Made by a program: the position numbers and the translations under genes. From contig NZ_LT629758.1 of the NCBI RefSeq assembly GCF_900104725.1, positions 7,226,001 to 7,290,000 of the forward strand: 64,000 nucleotides of DNA, in the 5' to 3' direction. The notes beneath the pieces were generated by a model, which was not told the origin of the DNA, did no database searches, and saw nothing but the letters and a program-made list of their open reading frames with translations. Source of the stretch: Actinoplanes derwentensis. GTDB taxonomy: Bacteria; Actinomycetota; Actinomycetes; Mycobacteriales; Micromonosporaceae. Of this stretch, positions 28,913 to 35,879 are shown piece after piece. How positions within the stretch are numbered: the first letter of the stretch is position 1; every line of letters begins with the position of its first letter.

Positions 28913-29629
28913 TCAGCGCAGATTGAGGCCGCCGTCGAGAAGGATCACCTCGCCGGTCAGGTAGGTGTGCCCGATCAGCATCGCGATCAGGTCGGCCACA
29001 TCGGACGGCTGGGCGGCCCGGCGCATCGGGCTGGCGGTCCGCCACAGTTCCTGGGCGGCGGTCCACCCGGCCGTCATCGGGGTGTCGACCAGCCCGGGTG
29101 CGACCGCGTTGACCCGGACGTCCGGCCCGAGGGCGGCGGCCAGCAGTTTCGTCACGTGGTTGAGCGCGGCCTTGCTGGCGGCATAGGCGATCGAACTCCC
29201 CTTCGGCCGCACCCCGGCATGACTCGTCACGTTGACGACGCACCCGCCGGACTCGCGCAACGCCGGCAGTGCCGCGGTGCACAGCAGCCAGGGCGCGATC
29301 AGGTTCACGTCGAGCAGCCGCCGCCAGTCGTCAGCGGTGAGCCCACCCAGTTCGGCGTGCGGAACCGGCCAGCTGATCCCCGCGTTGTTGACCAGCACAT
29401 CGAGCCGGCCGTGCCGGTCCAGCACGGCCGGCACCAGCCCGGCCGCCGCGGCGTCGTCGCCGAGATCCGCCTGGTGGTAGGAGCCGCCGATCTCTCCGGC
29501 CAGTTCCTCACCGGCCACCCGGCTGGACTTCGAGTGCACCGCCACGGTCATCCCGTCCGCGGCCAGCCGCCGGGCGGTGGCCGCCCCGATCCCCGATACC
29601 GACCCCGTGACCAGCGCGACTTTCCTCAT
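28913..29629 (-). CDS. short-chain dehydrogenase/reductase (SDR)
   Basis: This is a 238-aa classical SDR. It has the NAD(P)-binding motif TGSVSGIGAATA, NNAG (VLVNNAGISWP), the catalytic Ser in VVNVTSHAG, and YxxxK in SIAYAASKAALNHV. The terminal TGEVILLDGGLNL is typical. The ATG beginning MRKVALVTG is the only start that fits the fold; the frame continues upstream antisense to the VOC gene. It is divergent from the VOC gene at 29771. The substrate is unknown. Confidence 0.93.
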   Translation of the reverse strand: MRKVALVTGSVSGIGAATARRLAADGMTVAVHSKSSRVAGEELAGEIGGSYHQADLGDDAAAAGLVPAVLDRHGRLDVLVNNAGISWPVPHAELGGLTADDWRRLLDVNLIAPWLLCTAALPALRESGGCVVNVTSHAGVRPKGSSIAYAASKAALNHVTKLLAAALGPDVRVNAVAPGLVDTPMTAGWTAAQELWRTASPMRRAAQPSDVADLIAMLIGHTYLTGEVILLDGGLNLR

Positions 29630-29770
29630 CCCTGGGATCCTAGAGAGCGCTTCGGGACGAGGCGGACGATCCTTTTCGGACGTGGGCATCGGTGAAGATC
29701 GGGTCGGCGGTTCGGGTAGAAGATTGACAGTTCGGTCCGGCCACTGGCGTCCGGGTGCCACCATCCGAGC

Positions 29771-30532
29771 ATGACCGTTGCTTCGCCCGGCGTGCCCAAC
29801 TGGGTGGATCTGGCCACCGCCGATCTTGATGACGCGATCCGTTTCTACACCGAGCTGTTCGGCTGGACCGCGGAGATCTCCGGGGACGAACTCGGTGGTT
29901 ACACGACGTTCCTGCTGAACGGGCTGCCGGTGGCGGGAGCCGGGCCGCTCTTCGGGGAGGGCCAGGTCAGCGCGTGGAGCACCTATTTCTCGGCGTCCGA
30001 CGCGGACGCGGTGGCCGGGTGGGTCGAGGCGGCGTACGGCACGGTGCTGGTGCCGCCGTTCGACGTCGGGGATCAGGGCCGGATGGCGGCGTTCCTCGAT
30101 CCGGCGGGAGCGCCGTTCAGTGTCTGGGAGCCGCGGGCGATGCGGGGCGCCGAGGTCTTCGGCATTCCGGGTGCCCTGACGTGGAGCGAGTTGAACACCC
30201 GCGATCTGGAGGGTGCGGCGGGGTTCTACGGCGCGGTGTTCGGCTGGCAGTTCCGGCGGACCCGGATCGGCGGCCTGCCCTATCTGCTCTGCGAGCTGGA
30301 GCAGGCGCCGGTGGCCGGTTTCCAGTTGATGGCCGGTGACAACTGGCCGGTCGATCTGCCGCCGCACTGGCAGATCCATTTCGCGGTCGGTGACTGTGAC
30401 GGGGCCGTCGATCACGCGGTCCAGTTGGGCGGCCGGCTCCTGCATCCGCCGACGACGATCCCCGGAGCCCGGTACGCGGTTCTCGCCGATCCACAGGGCG
30501 CGTCGTTCGCGATACTGCACAAACATCGTTGA
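29771..30532 (+). CDS. two-domain VOC-family protein (glyoxalase-like hydroxylase type)
   Basis: This is a 253-aa protein with two tandem VOC domains: residues of about 8-120 (PNWVDLATADLDDAIRFY) and 130-250 (LTWSELNTRDLEGAAGFY). Both start with the same W-x-x-L-x-T-x-D-L motif, so it arose by duplication. It resembles the tandem VOC proteins annotated as hydroxylases in actinomycetes. It is divergent from the SDR gene. No function is established from sequence. Confidence 0.88.
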   Translation: MTVASPGVPNWVDLATADLDDAIRFYTELFGWTAEISGDELGGYTTFLLNGLPVAGAGPLFGEGQVSAWSTYFSASDADAVAGWVEAAYGTVLVPPFDVGDQGRMAAFLDPAGAPFSVWEPRAMRGAEVFGIPGALTWSELNTRDLEGAAGFYGAVFGWQFRRTRIGGLPYLLCELEQAPVAGFQLMAGDNWPVDLPPHWQIHFAVGDCDGAVDHAVQLGGRLLHPPTTIPGARYAVLADPQGASFAILHKHR

Positions 30533-30605
30533 TCGTCAATCAAGGGTTGCTCTCTAGCGTTCTCGGCAAGCGTCCAGATCGGACGCCGGGACTATGGAGG
30601 AACCC

Positions 30606-30665
30606 ATGCGACCCGTCTCACCGACCACCGGCTCCCCGAACCGCCTGCTCTACACCGGTTCCTGA
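30606..30665 (+). CDS. 19-codon small ORF with a strong ribosome-binding site
   Basis: An ATG with GGAGG five bases upstream opens a 19-codon frame (MRPVSPTTGSPNRLLYTGS) that ends in TGA, twelve bases before a perfect terminator hairpin. An in-frame ATG four codons earlier overlaps the ribosome-binding site. A small GCGTCC-GGACGC hairpin lies upstream (about 30570-30586). It has no run of codons for one amino acid, and no downstream gene that an attenuator could control, since the next gene is on the other strand. It may be a real small protein. I do not recognise it. Confidence 0.55.
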   Translation: MRPVSPTTGSPNRLLYTGS

Positions 30666-30676
30666 GTCCCGACAGT

Positions 30677-30706
30677 GAAAGGCCGCTCCGGTCGGAGCGG
30701 CCTTTC
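30677..30706. terminator. bidirectional terminator between the small ORF and fliQ
   Basis: GAAAGGCCGCTCCG pairs perfectly with CGGAGCGGCCTTTC around two bases. The stem ends in A/T runs on both strands, so it can end transcription of both the small ORF (plus) and fliQ (minus, ends at 30717). Confidence 0.88.
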
Positions 30707-30716
30707 GACGTGGGGA

Positions 30717-30986
30717 TCAGCTCAGCAGGCTGGGGATCTTCTCGAAGAGCTGGACCGTGAACGTCATCATCTCGCGGAGCATCCAGTTGCCGGTGAGCAG
30801 CAGCACCGCGCCGATACCCACCGCTTTCGGCACGAAGGAGAGCGTGGCTTCCTGGATCTGGGTCACCGACTGGAACAGCGAGACGACAAACCCGATCCCG
30901 AGTGCGGTCAGCAGGACCGGGGCCGCCATCTTCGCGGCGACGGTCATGGCCAGCGTGGCGATCTCCATAACCTTGGCGTCCGTCAT
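30717..30986 (-). CDS. fliQ: flagellar export gate protein FliQ (orphan gene)
   Basis: This is an 89-aa membrane protein of the type III export gate. The two helices (about residues 15-37 and 50-75), SLFQSVTQIQEATLSFVPK between them and WMLREMMTF after helix 2 match FliQ closely. The ATG beginning MTDAKVMEIA has GGGAAAGG upstream. FliQ normally sits in a fliP-Q-R-flhB-flhA cluster. Here its neighbours are a cobalamin transporter and VOC/SDR genes, and no other flagellar gene is in the window. It may be a stray or second copy, or the only copy moved away from its cluster. Confidence 0.88.
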   Translation of the reverse strand: MTDAKVMEIATLAMTVAAKMAAPVLLTALGIGFVVSLFQSVTQIQEATLSFVPKAVGIGAVLLLTGNWMLREMMTFTVQLFEKIPSLLS

Positions 30987-31023
30987 ACCTTTCCCTTCGG
31001 GCGCCCGGTTGTTTCCCGTAGTA

Positions 31024-31051
31024 CGGAACGGTTGCAATTCGGTTCGTTCCG
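31024..31051. promoter_or_regulatory. inverted repeat with ECF-like promoter spacing upstream of fliQ
   Basis: CGGAACG (31024-31030) and CGTTCCG (31045-31051) form a 7-bp inverted repeat. On the minus strand this reads GGAAC, 15 bases, CGTT, which resembles the -35/-10 arrangement of ECF sigma promoters. It starts three bases after the btuD stop and lies 38 bases before the fliQ start. It may equally be a regulator site. Confidence 0.4.
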
Positions 31052-31053
31052 CC

Positions 31054-31824
31054 TCAGCCCCGGACCGCCACCACCAGCGGCCCATGATCACCCGGGACGA
31101 TCCGCACCTTGACCCGGTAATACGTGGCCAGGTTCCCCGCGGTCAGCACCTCGGCGGGCGTTCCGGCGGCGACCGTCCGGCCACCCGCGAGCAGGACCAT
31201 CCGGTCGGCGTACTCCCCCGCGGTCGTCAGGTCGTGCATGGTCGCCAGCACGGTCAGTCCGCGTTGCGCGCGCAGCCCGTCGATCAGCTCCAGAACCTCC
31301 TGCTGGTGACCGATGTCGAGGGCGCTGGTCGGCTCGTCGAGCAGCAGGATCCCGGCACCCTGGGCGAGCGCGCGGGCCAGGAAGACCCGCTGCCGCTCAC
31401 CGCCGGAGAGCGTGTCCAGGCGGCGCATGGCGAACGGCACGAGGTCGAGCGCGGCGAGGGCTTCGTCGGCGGCCGCCAGGTCGGCCGCCGATTCACGACC
31501 CAGCGGCGGTACGTACGGAGTACGGCCGAGCAGCACGTAGTCGAAGACCCGGACCGCGGGTGGGATCACCGGTGACTGCAGCATGACGGCGACCGTCCGG
31601 GCCCGTTCCCGCCGCTTCAGCTCACCGATCGCCCGGCCGTGCCAGCGGATCGTCCCACCGGCCGGGAGCAGCCCGGCGATCGCCCGCAGCGCGGTGGACT
31701 TGCCGGCCCCGTTCGGCCCGATGACGGTCACCCACTCGCCCTCGGCCACGTCCAGATCGACACCGTCGACGATCAGCGTCCCGCCCAACCGCACGGTCAG
31801 CCCGGCCACCTCGATCGCGGTCAC
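31054..31824 (-). CDS. btuD: cobalamin ABC transporter, ATP-binding protein
   Basis: This is a 256-aa ATPase of the iron-siderophore/cobalamin (FecE/BtuD) group. It has Walker A GPNGAGKST near residue 37, the signature LSGGERQR, Walker B ILLLDEPTSAL and the switch His in ATMHDLT. It overlaps the permease gene by four bases. The message begins with a cobalamin riboswitch, so B12 is the probable cargo rather than heme or siderophore. Confidence 0.9.
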   Translation of the reverse strand: MTAIEVAGLTVRLGGTLIVDGVDLDVAEGEWVTVIGPNGAGKSTALRAIAGLLPAGGTIRWHGRAIGELKRRERARTVAVMLQSPVIPPAVRVFDYVLLGRTPYVPPLGRESAADLAAADEALAALDLVPFAMRRLDTLSGGERQRVFLARALAQGAGILLLDEPTSALDIGHQQEVLELIDGLRAQRGLTVLATMHDLTTAGEYADRMVLLAGGRTVAAGTPAEVLTAGNLATYYRVKVRIVPGDHGPLVVAVRG

Positions 31825-32870
31825 TCCGGGGCCACCCGGCTGGTTCGCAGCACCAGGATGAAGAAGGGGGCCCCGAGCACTGCGGTGACCACCCCGATCG
31901 GGATCTCCGCGTCACCACCGGCGGTCCGGGCCAGCAGGTCGGTCAGGGCCAGGAACGCCGCACCGAACAGCACCGACAGCGGCAGCAGCGCCCGGTTGCC
32001 CGGACCGGCCAGCAATCGCAGTGTGTGCGGCACGATGATCCCGACAAAACCGATCAGCCCGGAGACGCTCACTGCCGCCGCGGTGCCCAGTGAGGCCGCG
32101 ATGATCAGCACGTACCGGCTGCGCTGCGGATGCAGCCCCAGACTCGCCGCCTCGGCGTCCCCAACGGTCAGCACGTCCAGTTCGCGACGCTGGGAGAGCA
32201 CGATCAAACCCGTGACCAGCGCGTACGGCAGGACAAGCTGCACGTCGTGCCACCCGGCCGTGGACAGTCGGCCGAGCAGCCACGAGTACACCTCGCGCAA
32301 CGACTCGACGTGCCGTTGCAGCAGGAACGTCTGCACCGCGGACAGGAACGCCGACACCGCCACCCCGGCCAGGATCAACGTGGCCGGTGACCGGTCCCGC
32401 CCACCCGCGGCACCGAGCAGCCAGGTCAGCGCCACCGCCCCGACCGCACCGGCGAACGCGGCCATCGGCACCCCGATCGGCAGCTCGGTCATGCCGTCGC
32501 CCGCTTGCAGAACGATGACCGCGGTCACCCCCAGACCCGCACCGGAGGCCACCCCGAGCAGGTGCGGGTCGGCCAGCGAGTTACGGAACGCACCCTGGTA
32601 GGCGGCACCGGCCAGGGCCAGCATCGCGCCGACGATCAGGCCCAGGACGACACGGGGCAGCCGGAGCTGCGTCAGGATGTCGACCTCACGGTCGGACAGG
32701 CCACTGTCCAGGCGTACGCCGGGAACCAGATTGAACATCTCCACCGCGACACCGCCCGGTGGCAGCGGCACCGAACCGAACGCCAACCCCATGATCGTCG
32801 CGGCCAGGACCACCGCGAGTGCCGCCGCCAGCCATGCCGGGCGCAGTCCGGCGGGCCGGCGAACGATCAT
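31821..32870 (-). CDS. btuC: cobalamin ABC transporter, permease
   Basis: This is a 349-aa FecCD/BtuC-family permease with about ten membrane helices. The family loop GLIGFVGIIVPHTLRLLAGPGNR contacts the ATPase. It also has LRLPRVVLGLIVGAMLALAGAAYQ near the N-terminus. The ATG overlaps the substrate-binding protein stop as ATGA; longer frames upstream run through that gene and are rejected. It sits between btuF and btuD in an operon of three overlapping genes. Confidence 0.93.
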   Translation of the reverse strand: MIVRRPAGLRPAWLAAALAVVLAATIMGLAFGSVPLPPGGVAVEMFNLVPGVRLDSGLSDREVDILTQLRLPRVVLGLIVGAMLALAGAAYQGAFRNSLADPHLLGVASGAGLGVTAVIVLQAGDGMTELPIGVPMAAFAGAVGAVALTWLLGAAGGRDRSPATLILAGVAVSAFLSAVQTFLLQRHVESLREVYSWLLGRLSTAGWHDVQLVLPYALVTGLIVLSQRRELDVLTVGDAEAASLGLHPQRSRYVLIIAASLGTAAAVSVSGLIGFVGIIVPHTLRLLAGPGNRALLPLSVLFGAAFLALTDLLARTAGGDAEIPIGVVTAVLGAPFFILVLRTSRVAPE

Positions 32871-33790
32871 GTCGCCGGGACCTTGGCCAGCGCGTCGGCG
32901 ACGACCTGGACCAGATCGACGGTACGGGGACCCCAGCGCGAGGCGATGTCGTCGTCGAGCGGGTAGATCTGCCCCTTCGACACCGCGGTCACCGACGCCC
33001 AGCCGGCCCGGGCCTGGACCGTGGCGACGGACTGCTGGCAGCACTTGGTGTCGGCCAGGAAGATGGTGTCCGGGTTCGCCGTGACCAGGGCCTCCTGGGA
33101 GAGCTGTGGATAACCGCCGAGCTTGCCGGCCGGGTCGGCGGCGTCCGCGATGTTCGTCATGCCGAAGAGGCCCAGAACCGAGCCGATGAAGGTCTTCGAT
33201 GTGGCCGAGTAGAGGTCCGGGCCCAACTCGTAGTAGTAACTGAGCGGCGTGCTCCGGGCCGGCACCGACTTGACGATCTTGTCGATGTCGGCGGCCATCC
33301 GCTCGTTCAGCGCACCGGCCTCGGCCTGGTGCCCGGTGAGCATGCCCAGATCGGTGATGCCCTGATAGGTGTCGTCGAGATCGGCCGCGGCCGGCGACAC
33401 GAAGACCGGGATCGACAGCTTGCCGAGCTGGGCCACGATGCCGTCGGCGTCGCCGGAGAGCACCACCAGATCCGGATCCTTCGCCGCGATCGCCTCGGCG
33501 TTCGGCTTGAACCCGGACAGGTCGGTCTTCGGCGCGTCGGCCGGGAAGTTCGACTGGTCGTCGACCGCGGTGACCTGCGGGCCGGCGCCGATCGCATAGA
33601 GCATCTCGGTGGCCGTCGGGCTCAGCGAGACGATCTTCGCCGGCTGGGCGGTGAGCGTCACGGCGCCGACCGTCACCGGGTACGTCAATCCGGAACCGGA
33701 CGCGGTGACAGCCGGTTCGGGCTTGCTGCCCGCGCATCCGGTGAGAAGCAGTGCGGTGGCCGCCACAGCGGCGGTGAGCAGGCGTTTCAT
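32867..33790 (-). CDS. btuF: cobalamin ABC transporter, substrate-binding lipoprotein
   Basis: This is a 307-aa class-III periplasmic-type binding protein. A lipoprotein signal (LLLTGC, Cys19) anchors it outside the membrane. It has the fold landmarks IVSLSPTATEMLYAIGAG and DPDLVVLSGDADGIVAQL. A Cys pair (TKCCQQS) occurs in the second lobe. It is the first gene after the cobalamin riboswitch, with the aptamer ending close to its ribosome-binding site. Heme or siderophore specificity is less likely because of that riboswitch. Confidence 0.92.
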   Translation of the reverse strand: MKRLLTAAVAATALLLTGCAGSKPEPAVTASGSGLTYPVTVGAVTLTAQPAKIVSLSPTATEMLYAIGAGPQVTAVDDQSNFPADAPKTDLSGFKPNAEAIAAKDPDLVVLSGDADGIVAQLGKLSIPVFVSPAAADLDDTYQGITDLGMLTGHQAEAGALNERMAADIDKIVKSVPARSTPLSYYYELGPDLYSATSKTFIGSVLGLFGMTNIADAADPAGKLGGYPQLSQEALVTANPDTIFLADTKCCQQSVATVQARAGWASVTAVSKGQIYPLDDDIASRWGPRTVDLVQVVADALAKVPAT

Positions 33791-33799
33791 GGTCCTCCT

Positions 33800-34000
33800 G
33801 TCGGCCGGGCATCCGAGACTTCGCCTGGTACTTCGCCGACAGGGCCGCCGTGGCCGCCGCCCGCGAGGCGCCCCTCCACGGGAACGCTTGATCGCGACCG
33901 GCCCCAGGCGACCTGGCTAACCCCCGTGGGGGCATCACAGTTGCGGGACAGCTCCGGTTTCGCACCGGCTTCGCTGAGGACGCGGTCGGGAAAACGCTAA
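33800..34000 (-). promoter_or_regulatory. cobalamin (AdoCbl) riboswitch
   Basis: On the minus strand the leader of btuF contains GCCGGTGCGAAACCGG, followed by the B12 box GCTGTCCCGCAACTGTGA (about 33934-33975). The P6-P10 stems are next, and finally AAGTCTCGGATGCCCGG (about 33806-33822), which is the usual 3' part of the aptamer. The aptamer ends just before the ribosome-binding site (GGAGG), so translational shut-off by cobalamin is likely. Exact ends are approximate. Confidence 0.9.
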
Positions 34001-34034
34001 CCCACAGCGGCCTTTTCAGCCTGGCGACTTTCCT

Positions 34035-34079
34035 GGCGTGGTGACTTGGGGCGCGATCCGCACCTCAAGTCACCACGCC
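34035..34079. terminator. long hairpin between the signal-peptidase-like gene and the riboswitch
   Basis: GGCGTGGTGACTTG (34035-34048) pairs perfectly with CAAGTCACCACGCC (34066-34079), and the inner bases extend the stem to about 21 bp with one mismatch and one wobble. TTTT follows on the plus strand. It is the likely terminator for the minus-strand padR message, even though the T tract is on the other side. Confidence 0.7.
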
Positions 34080-34085
34080 GGGTTT

Positions 34086-34730
34086 TCAGACGATCATGCG
34101 GCCGGATATCGCGTCCGCGGCGATCGTGCCCCAGTGGCGGGAGTCGTCGGCCACTTCACGGTTGTCGGCGAGCACGTAGATCGCGCCGTCCGGAACGGTC
34201 ACCGCGGCGCACTCGGTGCCGATCACCTCAGCCTCCGGCGGAAGGTACGGCTCGTTCAGGGCCACGCCGTCGCGCAGCACCCGGCCCTCCCGGCACTCGA
34301 TGCGGTCGCCGGGCAGGCCGATGACACGGCGCATCGTCTCGAAGGAGCCCGGCGGCGTGCCCGGGGCCGCGAAAGCGACGATGTCGCCGCGATCGATGCC
34401 GGTCGCCCGGAACGCCACCCGGTCGATGAGGTGATCACTCCCGATCGCCAGGGTCGGCTCCATCCCGCCGCTCGGCACGAAGCGCACCCCGAGCAGGAAC
34501 GGCGCCGCCACGATCACGACGAGGGCCGCGGCGGCCAGGCGATAGGGGGCCGGACGCGCGACGTACCGCTCCCGGATGGCCACCCGCATCCCGCCGGCTG
34601 CCCAGCGCATCGCCGCCCCGGTTGTGGCCGCCTGATCGAACTCGGCCAGCACCGCCTCACCCCACGGCCCGCCCCGCTCCCGGCGACCGCGCACCACGAT
34701 CCGCAGCACCCGATGGGCCACCCGCCTCAT
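34086..34730 (-). CDS. signal-peptidase-I-like protein without the Ser/Lys dyad, fused to a PadR-partner domain
   Basis: This is a 214-aa protein. Residues 1-60 (PWGEAVLAEFDQAATTGAAMRWAAGG) look like the small domain that often follows padR genes. Residues of about 62-82 are a membrane helix, and the rest is the S26 signal-peptidase fold. Box B reads PSGGMEPTL, where active enzymes have PSxSM, so the nucleophile position (residue 89) is Gly. The general-base Lys in the KRVIGLPGD-type box is Arg134. The later DNREVADDSRHWG is preserved. Catalysis by the normal mechanism is therefore not expected. The ATG overlaps the padR stop. Confidence 0.85.
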   Translation of the reverse strand: MRRVAHRVLRIVVRGRRERGGPWGEAVLAEFDQAATTGAAMRWAAGGMRVAIRERYVARPAPYRLAAAALVVIVAAPFLLGVRFVPSGGMEPTLAIGSDHLIDRVAFRATGIDRGDIVAFAAPGTPPGSFETMRRVIGLPGDRIECREGRVLRDGVALNEPYLPPEAEVIGTECAAVTVPDGAIYVLADNREVADDSRHWGTIAADAISGRMIV

Positions 34731-35056
34731 GCCGGCCTCACCCTCGCGATGCTCGCGGCCCGGCCGGACGTCGCCGCCTTGGCAGCCGCGTCGGACAGCC
34801 GGACCTTGGCCAGCGCGACACCGTCGCCGGTCAGCCGGTAGAGGTGCCGGGGTGGGCGGCCTGGCTGGTCGGACGGCTCCCAGTCGGCATCGAGCAGGCC
34901 CTGCTCGGTCAGGCGCATCAGGATCGGATAGAGCGTCCCGGAGGCCAGGCCGGTCTCGCGGCTCAGGTCGTAGCCGTACCGGCGGGTGGTGGGCTCTTTC
35001 AGCAGTGCCTCGAAAAGCCGCAAGGTCTGCGGTGAGGCGTGTGACGTCCTCGGCAT
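34727..35056 (-). CDS. PadR-family transcriptional regulator
   Basis: This is a 109-aa winged-helix regulator of the short PadR type. It has LRLFEALLKEPTTRRYGYDL, then SGTLYPILMRLTEQGLLDADWE and GRPPRHLYRLTGDG, the wing typical of the family. It overlaps the signal-peptidase-like gene by four bases (ATGA). PadR proteins often regulate the membrane-protein gene that follows them, so that gene is the probable target. The inducer is unknown. Confidence 0.92.
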   Translation of the reverse strand: MPRTSHASPQTLRLFEALLKEPTTRRYGYDLSRETGLASGTLYPILMRLTEQGLLDADWEPSDQPGRPPRHLYRLTGDGVALAKVRLSDAAAKAATSGRAASIARVRPA

Positions 35057-35120
35057 GTCGAAACTCTACATAACTCGACTTATGAGTTGTCAAGAGTCCG
35101 GCATCGATGCCGGGCTGCAC

Positions 35121-35435
35121 TCAGACGTCGGCGCGCTTCGGGTGCTCCGCGATGTCGGCGGCGGCCACCCGGTCACCGTCGGCGGCCGCCTGCTCGTCAC
35201 CGGCGAGCGCCGAACGCAGCCGGTCCTTCTCCGCCGACCGGCGGGCCGAGATCTCACCCAGTTGCTCGGCCATGTCGTCCCGCCAACCGCGGAGCAGGAT
35301 GAACGAGAGACCGGACGCGGCGACGAACGCGACCATCGCCTTGACCAGGATGTTCAGCGGTGTCAGGAACAGCGCCAGAAAGACGGCCAGGAACAGTCCG
35401 AGACGGCCGAGCGTGTACTTGACGGCGGGCTTCAT
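35121..35435 (-). CDS. DUF4229-type small membrane protein
   Basis: This is a 104-aa protein with two hydrophobic helices (about residues 8-26 and 32-50, ending FILLRGWRDDM) and a charged C-terminal tail (ISARRSAEKDRLR...). The pattern fits the actinobacterial DUF4229 family, which from memory is often close to menaquinone genes. It lies 64 bases from padR and 11 bases after the next membrane-protein gene. Function unknown. Confidence 0.75.
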   Translation of the reverse strand: MKPAVKYTLGRLGLFLAVFLALFLTPLNILVKAMVAFVAASGLSFILLRGWRDDMAEQLGEISARRSAEKDRLRSALAGDEQAAADGDRVAAADIAEHPKRADV

Positions 35436-35446
35436 TAGTTTCTCCC

Positions 35447-35857
35447 TCAGCCCGACCGATGGCTGAGCCACCGCAGGCCGTAGAACCAGACCAGGCAGTA
35501 CACGACCGTACCGGTCAGGGCGCCGGAGCCGCCGCTGACCAACGCCGGAGCGACCCCGGCCACCACACCCGCCACCGACATCCCCATCGCGACCCCGAAC
35601 CCGGCGGCCAGACCGGCCACCATGATCCGGTGTGCGCCGAAGCCCTCGGCCCGGAACTCCTCGACGAAGAGCCAGACCGGCAGGATCAGGATCAGCCAGC
35701 CGTTCGACTCACCGAACTCGCCGAGCCCGGTCAGCGCCATCACCGCTTCGAAGATCAGCAGAACCGCCGTACCGGCCGCGAGTCCGGCGAAAGCCGAGCC
35801 CAGCAGGTCACCGAAGGTCGCCAGGCGACCGGTCGCGTCTTTGTTGAGCTGGGTCAT
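35447..35857 (-). CDS. four-helix membrane protein, unknown function
   Basis: This is a 136-aa protein with four hydrophobic segments of about 20 residues. The acidic patch EEFRAEGFGAHRIMV separates helices 2 and 3. The ATG beginning MTQLNKD was chosen; a GTG three codons earlier is also possible, and neither has a clear ribosome-binding site. It is 11 bases upstream of the DUF4229 gene and 22 bases downstream of the MqnE-like gene, so the three may share a message. I do not recognise the family. Confidence 0.7.
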   Translation of the reverse strand: MTQLNKDATGRLATFGDLLGSAFAGLAAGTAVLLIFEAVMALTGLGEFGESNGWLILILPVWLFVEEFRAEGFGAHRIMVAGLAAGFGVAMGMSVAGVVAGVAPALVSGGSGALTGTVVYCLVWFYGLRWLSHRSG

Positions 35858-35879
35858 CGACGTCACCGTCCGTGGGGTC

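Noticed and set aside
30594..30706. Leader-peptide attenuator
   Set aside because: The small ORF has no run of codons for one amino acid, no alternative antiterminator pairing was seen, and the next gene is on the opposite strand.
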